DNA of 64,000 nt from the NCBI GenBank assembly GCA_023807065.1, contig JAJJLU010003488.1, positions 1 through 64,000 on the forward strand. The letters run 5' to 3'. A model generated the notes under the pieces. That model ran no database searches. It was not told where the DNA came from and saw only the letters and a list, made by a program, of their open reading frames with translations. This stretch comes from Isotricha intestinalis. Taxonomy: Eukaryota; Ciliophora; Litostomatea; Vestibuliferida; Isotrichidae. Positions 21,307 through 29,336 of this stretch are shown here, piece after piece. Within the stretch, counting starts at the first letter, position 1. Each line of letters opens with the position of its first letter. A program made the position numbers and the translations under genes.

Positions 21307-22605
21307 TTACTCCTGTAATTCAATATAATTATCGTTCTTTTCTTGATTTAATTTTTTGGAAAACTTTTGAAAACCTTTTCTTTTTTTTTTCTTTAATAAA
21401 ATTCTAAGATAGAAACAAGAAAAAGAAAAGAATAAAATTAAAATTAAATAAAATAAATATCTAATACTTTTTCTCCAACGAAAAATTTTATCCCATTCAA
21501 TATTTTCAAATTTATGATTACTATAAAAAAAAATAATTTTATCATCATAGCTAAATTCAGTATAAAAATTTTTTAAAAAAGGAACTCCAAAAACAAAATT
21601 ATTATATCTTAAATGATTAGAATAAATAATAGAATTACAAATATTATTGCCATAAAAAATAAATAATTGAGAATAATTAAAAATAAATTGAAAAGAATCA
21701 AAAATAAAAGTTAATTTATCTAAATTTTTAATTATATTACATTCACATTCAAATCTATAATTCATACCATATAAAATATAATTACATGTTTTATTTTCTA
21801 AATATTGCTTTAAATAATTTTCTTTTAAATATATCATAAATTTTTCAGGAACTAAAATTCTACTTTCTGCACTATTAAAATATGAATAATCATTATTTTT
21901 ATAATATTTATTTTCATATTTTTCACTTATTTCTCCTATGAAAATATAACTTAATTCACAAGACCAAAAATTATATTTTTCAGTAATTTTACATGAAGAT
22001 TTATATAAATTATAAGTTAAATTTAAAGGAATTCCACCAAAAAAAAATTTACCAAAATTATTATTATTAATAATATTTTTATTACTAAAATTATTATTAA
22101 TATTATCATTAAAAATATTATTTGGAACAATTCCAAATTTTTTTTTTGAAATTAAATTTTGATAAAATAAATTATGTATAATAGAATATTTAAAATCAGT
22201 AAATTTAAAACAAAATCCAAATCCTCCAATTCTCGAATCATAACCTCTAGTATTATTAATAACAGCAAAATGAAAATTATTTAAATTAATAGGTTTATAT
22301 TCTTCATTAATAAAAGTAATAATATCAGAATAGATAAATCCATATAAATCTATTTTTCTGAAACTTAAAAAACTTTCAGATATTTTTTTTGAAGTTGAAG
22401 AATTAATTGGTTTATAAAAAATATTATCTGTCCATGTTATTTGAAGTTCTAGATCTATTGATTTTAATTGAGTTTGATGTGGATTTCCTAATGTTAAATT
22501 CATATAATATGAACCATAATATTCAGTAAAGGGAATATAAAATAATTTCGAAATTATTTTATTCATATTTAATATGATTATCATATAAATTATTGGTAAT
22601 TTCAT
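21307..22605 (-). CDS. Membrane-anchored pepsin-like protein without catalytic aspartates (paralogue 2 of 3)
   Basis: 432 residues with the same plan as the paralogue at 17462: signal sequence (KLPIIYMIIILNMNKIIS), pepsin-like body, C-terminal membrane helix (about 385-405) and a Lys-rich tail. The first active-site region reads GNPHQTQLKSIDLELQITW, keeping an Asp but not the D-T/S-G triad; the second reads FNSAESRILVPEKF where DSGTSxxxxP is expected, so Asp is replaced by Asn and Gly by Ala. GKFFFGGIPLNL and a FGVPFLKNFYTEF segment, normally next to the C-terminal strands of the fold, support the family. Probably inactive as a protease. Confidence 0.75.
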   Translation of the reverse strand: MKLPIIYMIIILNMNKIISKLFYIPFTEYYGSYYMNLTLGNPHQTQLKSIDLELQITWTDNIFYKPINSSTSKKISESFLSFRKIDLYGFIYSDIITFINEEYKPINLNNFHFAVINNTRGYDSRIGGFGFCFKFTDFKYSIIHNLFYQNLISKKKFGIVPNNIFNDNINNNFSNKNIINNNNFGKFFFGGIPLNLTYNLYKSSCKITEKYNFWSCELSYIFIGEISEKYENKYYKNNDYSYFNSAESRILVPEKFMIYLKENYLKQYLENKTCNYILYGMNYRFECECNIIKNLDKLTFIFDSFQFIFNYSQLFIFYGNNICNSIIYSNHLRYNNFVFGVPFLKNFYTEFSYDDKIIFFYSNHKFENIEWDKIFRWRKSIRYLFYLILILFFSFSCFYLRILLKKKKRKGFQKFSKKLNQEKNDNYIELQE

Positions 22606-22731
22606 TTTTTTTTTTTGATTAAATTTTAAAAAAAATTATTTAGGAAACTATAAAATGTTTATTTATTATTATACTCTCAAAAGAATATATTTACAATAAT
22701 ATTATATTCTCAAAATAAATAAAAAACATAG

Positions 22732-24252
22732 TTAAAAAATATTCATTTGGGAAAATAAAATATCATCATCAAACAAAGAAAAATTATTACTTAAACTTTT
22801 CAAAATAGAAAGAGCATAATTTTTACTCTTATTATCCTTATGATTAACATTATTAGTATTATTTGAATTAATATTAGTATTAAGAGTATTATTAATAGTA
22901 ATAGTATTATTAATCGTATTAGTATTAGTATTATTAATATTAGTATATTCTATTATTTGTTTATTTTCTTCTTCTTTTATTTTTTTTATTTCTTTTAATT
23001 CTTGAATAATTTTATTTGTTTCTTCAATTTGCTCATTTTTTTGAATAGAAAAAAGAGAAGATCTAAAACCTTGATCTATACTAGTTTTTCTATTACTTTT
23101 AACACTAAATCTTTTTCCATTATTTTTACTTTTTAATAAATCATCTTTTTCATGTGTAAAATCTCTTGAAAAAATTCTTCTAACAAAAGAAATTTTTTGT
23201 CCTAAAAAATACGTATCACAATTATAAATAAATATTTTAAAATTATTATCTTCATAATTCATTTTTTCTTTTTCTTCATTTGAAGTATTTTGAGTATCAA
23301 TATCATCATCTTTATTATTTTTATAAAAAATATTATTTAAAGTATTATACAACACTCCAATGAAAAATATATTATTATTTAAAAAACCTAATAATCTTAA
23401 AATTTGAATTTTTTTATGAATATCTTTTTTGATTTGTTTAATATTACTATTAATTTGAATTTCTAAAAAAATAAAACTTTCAATTGGAATATCTATATTT
23501 AAATTATCATTATATGATAATTTAATATTTTCCTTTGCTTCAAAAAAACCATTTAAAAAAATTTTTTCAAAGCCAAATGTTATTTCTAATAATTTATCAT
23601 TATATTTACATGAAAAATATAATTTTTTTTCTTTTATTACATCAAAAGGGTTTTTTATTGATTCTTTATTGAAAAAAATGCCAGAATCTAAAATCGAATT
23701 ATTTAATAAAAAAGAATCATTTTGATTTTTAGATAAATTAATATTATTTAAATCAATACAATTTTTTCTGATTTTTTTTAATTCTGGTTGGGAGTAAATA
23801 AAGTATTTTTCTTTAAAATCTTTAAAAATTTGAACTTGATTATAATAAATATAAAAAATAAAAGATAAATTATCATAATTAACACAAAATGAATTTGAAT
23901 AAGGATTAAAATAAGTTTTTTCAATTTTTTGAAAAATTCCATTTTTATAAAATTTTATTTCAACAAAAATTGTTTTCAAATATAATATATATTCTGAATA
24001 ATGACCCACTGAATAACTTATTAAAGGATGATATGAAAATTTTGAACTGTTTGTTTTTGAAATAAAAATTTGTTTTATTCTTGAAATTATTTTTTTATTT
24101 TCTTCTTTGTTTTCTTCTATTTCTTCTTCGTTTATATTTTCTTCAAATTTACAATTTATTGATAAAGAATTTAAATTATCATTATTTAAATTCCTTATTT
24201 GAGGTAGTTTGTTTAATATTATTTGTGGAGATTTTATTTGTTTTTTATTCAT
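22732..24252 (-). CDS. Unknown 506-residue protein with Asn/Thr repeat tract
   Basis: No recognised domain. Residues about 50-345 look like a folded beta-rich region (EYILYLKTIFVEIKFYKNGI; LLEITFGFEKIFLNGFFEAK; FKIFIYNCDTYFLGQKISFV). Residues about 360-435 are basic and coiled, and about 435-470 are a tract of Asn/Thr/Ile encoded by AAT/ACT-type triplets. There is no signal peptide or membrane segment. It lies head to head with the pseudokinase gene, with 106 bases between start codons, so they may share a promoter region. Confidence 0.6.
   Translation of the reverse strand: MNKKQIKSPQIILNKLPQIRNLNNDNLNSLSINCKFEENINEEEIEENKEENKKIISRIKQIFISKTNSSKFSYHPLISYSVGHYSEYILYLKTIFVEIKFYKNGIFQKIEKTYFNPYSNSFCVNYDNLSFIFYIYYNQVQIFKDFKEKYFIYSQPELKKIRKNCIDLNNINLSKNQNDSFLLNNSILDSGIFFNKESIKNPFDVIKEKKLYFSCKYNDKLLEITFGFEKIFLNGFFEAKENIKLSYNDNLNIDIPIESFIFLEIQINSNIKQIKKDIHKKIQILRLLGFLNNNIFFIGVLYNTLNNIFYKNNKDDDIDTQNTSNEEKEKMNYEDNNFKIFIYNCDTYFLGQKISFVRRIFSRDFTHEKDDLLKSKNNGKRFSVKSNRKTSIDQGFRSSLFSIQKNEQIEETNKIIQELKEIKKIKEEENKQIIEYTNINNTNTNTINNTITINNTLNTNINSNNTNNVNHKDNKSKNYALSILKSLSNNFSLFDDDILFSQMNIF
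22845..22955 (-). repeat. Triplet-rich low-complexity tract coding Asn/Thr/Ile
   Basis: Imperfect runs of ATT/AGT/TAT triplets on the plus strand, read on the minus strand as the Asn/Thr/Ile tract of the 22732-24252 gene. Such tracts expand and contract readily; no perfect microsatellite longer than a few units. Confidence 0.6.
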
Positions 24253-24358
24253 TTTTTTTTTTATTTAAGAAATAATTAATTTGAATTTTTTTATTGTTTA
24301 TATCTTTTGTTTATAAATTTTGAAAATATATTCTTTTTTTTATATTATTTAAAATAAA

Positions 24359-27214
24359 ATGATTAAATTGAATAATATTTGGGAAAAATATAAAAAGATT
24401 CAATTAATTCATTGTGATAATGTAACAAGCGTATATAAGGCAAAAAATATATTAAATGAGGAATATGTAGTAATAAAGGAAATAAAAAAATTACAAAAAG
24501 ATAATTCCAAAATATTAAAAGAGATAAAAAATCTAAAAAAAATAAAATCAAAGAATATAGTATCATTAATAGATATAATAGAAAGTGAAAATTCATATTA
24601 TTTAATAATGGAATTATGTTATATGTCTCTCGAAGATTATTTAAAAATAAGAAAAGAACCTTTATCAATTGAAGAAATAAGAGAAATATTATTTCAAATA
24701 AATAAAGGTTTAAAAAAAATATTTGATAAAAAAATAAGTCATCAAAATTTAAAACTTTCAAATATATTATTATGTATGAATAAGAAGAATATAGAAACAA
24801 TAAACATAAAAATATCAGATATTGGATTAAATAAATTTTATAATGAAAAAAAAAAATCTAATACAATTTCGCCTGAAAATTTAAAAGGGGAATCAATTCT
24901 TATTTTAAGTGATTTATGGAGTTTAGGAATAATAATTTATTATATGTTATTTCATGAATATCCTTATAATAATGAAATAATTTCTCAAAAAGAATTAAAT
25001 GAAAAAATAAATAAAATTGAAGATAAAAATTTAAATGATTTACTTAAAAAAATGTTAATTATAAATATTGATGATAGAATATCTTGGGAAGAATATTTAT
25101 ATCATTCTTTCTTTAAATTGAATAATAAAATTAATTGTCCTTCTTTTAATATATTATGTGATAATCATTCTAAAAATTTAATTGCTTATTGTTCTACTTG
25201 TAAAAAAAATATATGTGAAATTTGCTTAAATAATTGTCCTGGAAATTCTCATAATGTTATTTTTTTTAAAAATATTGGATTATCTATAAAAGAAATTAAT
25301 CAATTTGAAAATTTAATTCATGAAATTGATGATAATATTAAAAATATTTATGAAAATAAAGAAAGAATAAAAGGGTTTCTTAATACTCTGAAAAATATCA
25401 ATGAGAATAATTTAATTTATGGAAATGATAATAAGAATAATTATAAATTAATTTCAATTCAATATTTAAGTATTATGAAAGAAAAATTATTTCAAATGAA
25501 TGATTTTTCTATACCAAAAATTGGATGGGAATTAAGGTTATTAAATTAAAAAATATTTTAGAGTTATATATTTTTTACTTTTTCAGTGCGTTAATATTCA
25601 TTAATAATTTAGAATGTAAATTATTTACTTAAGTTACATGAGAATGTAAAATAAAAAATAATTTAGTGTGTAAAATATTTATTTAATAAAAGCATGTAAA
25701 ATTTAATAAAAATAATTAAATTAGTATGTATTTATAGACTTAAAAATAAAATAGCAAGTTAAAAGATTATTAACTTTAAAATAGTTTGTAAATATAATAA
25801 TTAAAATTTAAGTGGGTAATAAATTATTTATTAAAATAAAGAGAGTAATAAAAATAATAATAAATAAAGGGTGTATTTTATTTATTCATATTTTAAAGCA
25901 AGTTAAATAGATATTAAAATAAAAATATATAGAATGTAAAATAAGAAATAACATAAGAAAGTAATAATAAAATAAAAGTATATTATAGCCTGTGAAAAAT
26001 TGAATTAATGATTTTTAGGAATTAAGAAAAGTTTTTTAATTATTATAGAGAGTATGAAAATCAATTAATGTTTATTGAATATATGAAAAAAATTTTTTAT
26101 TTTATTAGAAAGTAAATGTTATATTTATTTTTAGGATGAAAGATAATATTTAAAAAAAATAGTTTGTCAAATATAATTATTAAATCTTTATAGTTTGTAA
26201 TATTTTAATAATTTGATTATAGACTGTAAACATAATATTAATTAATTATAGTATGAAAGAAAAATTTTTTAATATATAGCAAATACAATATATATTTTTT
26301 ATTTATTCTAGTGGATAAAATAAAAATATAACATTTATAAGATGTCAATATAATAAATTAATTTTAGGAAGTTTATTAAAATTAGATAATTTATAGATAG
26401 TAAAATAACCAAAAATAATTACTAAAAGGATGTAATATGTTTTATTTATTATAGGAAGTAAAATAATTATTCATAAATTAAGTATATAAGATATTTTTTT
26501 AAATTCCAATAATATATAAGAATTTTCTTAATAAAGTTTAATATGTATAATTATATCATTTATTAATATTAGTCAGTAAAATAACAATTATTAATTTATT
26601 TTAGTATGTTTAATTATATCAATAATATAAATTATTGATAGGGAGTAAAATATTAATTAATTATAGTGGGTAAGATTTTAATTGAATTATTATAATTAAA
26701 GAAAGTTAAAATAATTAATTGAAGAAAGTTTTAAATTATATTTATAAATTTTAGTGTGTAAACATTAATATATTATTAATAATTAGCAAGTAAAATGATT
26801 TTATTATAATTTTAGTTTGTAAAATAATTGTATTTATGAATCATAGAAAGTCATATATAATCATTATTTAAAAAGATTGTATTCTTATTTTATATTTTTT
26901 TAGTGTGTAATATTTTAATTTTTTGATTGAAATAGAGAGTATAAAAAATAATAATATTTTAGGATGTAATTTAAAAATTATTATTAATTTTCGAAGAATG
27001 TATAATTTTGTTTTTATTTAGAAAGTAATAATATTTATAATATAGCCTGTATATAAATAAATAGATAATTTAGTGTGTATTTTAATATTAAAATTAGCCT
27101 AATGTAAGATATAATTTTATTTTAGTGTGTAATGGTATTTATAATTTAAGGGAGTAAACCATATCATATAATAATATTTAGGTTGAGACAAAAGAATTAA
27201 ATCTTATGAGTTAA
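24359..27214 (+). CDS. Pseudokinase with B-box, whose C-terminal tail is encoded by about 50 single-codon exons
   Basis: Exon 1 (24359-25536, 392 codons) is a protein-kinase fold followed by a B-box. Lys40 (VVIK) and the DxG motif (Asp154-Ile-Gly156) are present, but the catalytic loop is HQN at 128-130 instead of HRD, so the base Asp is lost and activity is doubtful. SPENL (171) and DLWSLG (185) are normal. The B-box at 267-299 has Cys267, His270, Cys278, Cys281, Cys286, Cys289 and His298. Read without splicing, the frame stops at 25547 after GWELRLLN. Splicing from 25537 through about 55 short introns adds 72 residues to a TAA at 27212-27214, total 464. The tail carries Cys at 394, 397, 439, 444, 450 and 453 (CNNCHYQF; KKCQFKIC; CPNCG), a probable zinc-binding module. 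Exon 1 is certain; the spliced tail is a strong inference. Confidence 0.8.
25537..27181 (+). other. Array of about 55 mini-introns separating single-codon (3-nt) exons
   Basis: Exons, in order: 25562 (A, 1 nt); TGC 25587; AAT 25613; AAT 25643; TGT 25667; CAT 25693; TAT 25725; CAA 25755; TTT 25785; TGG 25813; AGA 25842; GGT 25870; CAA 25899; AAT 25933; AAA 25958; CCT 25989; 12 nt at 26019-26030; AGA 26049; AAA 26109; [GAT 26135]; TTT 26163; TTT 26194; ACT 26223; [TAT 26252]; [CAA 26280]; [TGG 26312]; [ATG 26342]; GAA 26368; ATA 26397; GAT 26429; GAA 26455; [TAT 26483]; 15 nt at 26521-26535; TCA 26573; TAT 26605; GGA 26642; TGG 26667; AAA 26702; AAA 26725; TGT 26755; CAA 26787; TTT 26816; AAA 26847; ATT 26876; TGT 26904; AGA 26936; GAT 26963; AAT 26997; AAA 27022; CCT 27046; TGT 27074; 6 nt at 27098-27103; TGT 27126; GGA 27151; last exon 27182-27214. 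Brackets mark exons not followed by GT. Introns are mostly 20-35 nt (range 18-57), begin mainly GTA or GTT, all end AG and have almost no internal G or C. The first small exon could instead be 28 nt (25562-25589, also open), and AAT 25643 could be part of a 12-nt exon from 25634. Confidence 0.8.
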
Positions 27215-27371
27215 AATCAATCAAAATTTTTTGTGTTGAATTCGAAAAATAAAAAAATTATAAGATTAAATATGATTAATTAAAAATATAATAAATTATA
27301 ATAAACAAAAAAATGATTTTCCCAAATTAAAAATATTAAGATTGAATAATTAAAAAAAATATTAAAAAAAA

Positions 27372-28673
27372 ATGTATCCTTCAAAAATAATAATAACAAT
27401 AATAGCCTTAACAGAAATAATAATATCATCAAATAAATATATATCAATTCCATTTTATCATAATAAACCTTCTGAAAAATTATTTTATGAAAATTCTTTA
27501 TTAAATCCTCCATATACAAAATTTAAAATAGGAAATCCTTCTCAAGAAATAACATTAAAAATAACATTTAAATATTGTCCTTTAAGTATTTCAGGGAAAG
27601 AAACTTTAATACCTAATGTACTTTTATATGATAAAAGTAAATCAAAGACTTATAAAAATTTAGGTAATGAAACTCCATCAAAAATTTTTTCAGAATCATT
27701 TAATTATTATTTAAATTCAAGTGAAACTTTTGATTTTGGAAATGATAAATTTTCTGATATTAAATTTAATTATGTTACTGAAATTAATAAAAAAGAAAAT
27801 GAGACTGGAATTTTTGGTTTAAATTTAAAAACAATGAATTTAGGTTTAAAAGAATTTAATTTAATAAATCAATTAAAAAAAGAAAATTTAATTTCTTCTT
27901 ATTCTTTTTATTTTAAATATAATGAAGAAAATAAAGGAGATTTAATAATAGGAAATTACCCACATGAAATAAATAATAAATATTCAGAAGAAAATAGTTT
28001 AAGTACAAAATTAGAAATTGATTCTTTTTTAAATACTAAAATAGAAGTTAAATATATTAAATATGGTAATATTGACATTTTAGATAATACTATAAATAAT
28101 GTTATTCAATTAAGTTTTGATTTTGGATTAATTTATGGAAATGAACAATTTAAAAATGTGATTTTAGATAATTACTTTCAAAAATATTTAGATGATAATA
28201 AATGCATTGTTAAAATTATTAATGATGATTATGAAAGTTTTATTTGTGATAAAAATATTAATTTGAAAGAATTTCAAAATTTAAATGTTACTCTTTTTGG
28301 AAATGAAGGAAATAAAATTTATTTTATTTTCACTTATGAAGATTTATTTACAAAAATAGAAGATAAATATTATTTCTTGATTTATTTTAGTAAAAATGTT
28401 CCTTTAAATATATTTAAATTTGGAAGACAATTTTTTAAAAAATATATTGTTGTATTTAATCAAGATAAAAAAATAGTTACTTTTTATAATAATAAAGATT
28501 TTGGTTCTTATTTTAAACAATTATCTTGGATTATTTTAATTATATGTATAATTATTATTGGTTTTTTAATTGCTTATATTTATCAATTAAAAAGAAATAA
28601 AAGAAAAAAACAAGCTCATGAATTAGAAGAAGAATATCAGGAATATATTAATAAAGATGAAAAAATTAATTAA
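27372..28673 (+). CDS. Membrane-anchored pepsin-like protein without catalytic aspartates (paralogue 3 of 3)
   Basis: 433 residues. N-terminal signal peptide (MYPSKIIITIIALTEIIIS), pepsin-like lumenal body with GIFGLNLKTMNLGLKEF and GDLIIGNYPHEIN matching the corresponding elements of the 17462 paralogue, one membrane helix (about 382-405) and a basic/acidic cytosolic tail (KRNKRKKQAHELEEEYQEY). The first active-site position reads ITFKYCPLSIS and the second QLSFDFGLIYGN, so the DTG/DSG motifs are absent in both lobes. The tail of the 17462 protein (KRKIRANELDDDF) is similar, which suggests that the two are the closest pair. Converges with the small membrane protein at 28796. Confidence 0.75.
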   Translation: MYPSKIIITIIALTEIIISSNKYISIPFYHNKPSEKLFYENSLLNPPYTKFKIGNPSQEITLKITFKYCPLSISGKETLIPNVLLYDKSKSKTYKNLGNETPSKIFSESFNYYLNSSETFDFGNDKFSDIKFNYVTEINKKENETGIFGLNLKTMNLGLKEFNLINQLKKENLISSYSFYFKYNEENKGDLIIGNYPHEINNKYSEENSLSTKLEIDSFLNTKIEVKYIKYGNIDILDNTINNVIQLSFDFGLIYGNEQFKNVILDNYFQKYLDDNKCIVKIINDDYESFICDKNINLKEFQNLNVTLFGNEGNKIYFIFTYEDLFTKIEDKYYFLIYFSKNVPLNIFKFGRQFFKKYIVVFNQDKKIVTFYNNKDFGSYFKQLSWIILIICIIIIGFLIAYIYQLKRNKRKKQAHELEEEYQEYINKDEKIN

Positions 28674-28795
28674 ATTAATTTAAAAAAATATCAATTTAAT
28701 CTCTTTAATAAGTTTTTTATTTTTTTTAAATTAATATCATATTTATTTTTATTTTATTATATATGTTAATTTTTTTTATTATAAATTTGAGTTGT

Positions 28796-29251
28796 TTAAA
28801 TTTGTGAATTTAAATATTTATCTTCGGATTTTCCCTTTAAAAAGAATTTTATTCCTTTTTTGAAATAAAACAATGATTTTTTTATTAATAAGAAGAAAAA
28901 AGAAGTTATTGAATTTATTCTGTCAATTATTGATTTTTTAATTGAAAAAATAAAATTTTTAAATCTTTGAAATTTACCTATGTAATAATATTTATTTAAA
29001 AAATAATGTTTCCAAAAATTATAATAATAATAACAAATTTTGATTAATTTTTGAAAATATTCATTATATAAAAGAAAGAAAAATATATTTGAAAATAATA
29101 AAAAAAATAAAATTAAAAGTTTTTTTCTAAAACTTATTTTTCTTTTATAATTTCTAAGAGAAATAAAAAAGATTACAACAAAAACAATTTGTCCAATAAA
29201 AATAGAAAAAATAAGAGGAAAATTATTTTTTATTTCTTCGTATATTTCCAT
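28796..29251 (-). CDS. Small basic membrane protein, unknown
   Basis: 151 residues. Two hydrophobic segments (about 13-33 and 42-64) followed by a basic, aromatic-rich tail of 80 residues (Lys, Tyr, Phe). No family recognised. It starts 85 bases from the start of the divergent TmcB-like gene. The real start could be any of few Met codons; the first is used here. Confidence 0.45.
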   Translation of the reverse strand: MEIYEEIKNNFPLIFSIFIGQIVFVVIFFISLRNYKRKISFRKKLLILFFLLFSNIFFFLLYNEYFQKLIKICYYYYNFWKHYFLNKYYYIGKFQRFKNFIFSIKKSIIDRINSITSFFFLLIKKSLFYFKKGIKFFLKGKSEDKYLNSQI

Positions 29252-29336
29252 TAAAATTAAAAAAAATATAAAATTTTAAATTAAAAATAAAAATTAAAAT
29301 TAAATTTTCTAAATAAAAATAAATAACTTTATTTAA

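Noticed and set aside
25537..25586. Single 50-nt intron without the 1-nt exon
   Set aside because: It puts the following triplets out of phase and reaches a stop within 16 triplets (at the 12-nt exon at 26019).
25562..25589. Alternative 28-nt first small exon
   Set aside because: It is also open and in frame (adds RVIYFLLFQC-like residues), but it is T-rich with a normal GT...AG of 24 nt inside, so the 1-nt exon plus TGC is preferred; not excluded.
25537..27181. CRISPR-like or satellite repeat array
   Set aside because: Spacing is regular, but only AG and GT are constant; the three bases between them vary as codons do and the spacers share no sequence. No direct repeat long enough for CRISPR, and the host is eukaryotic.
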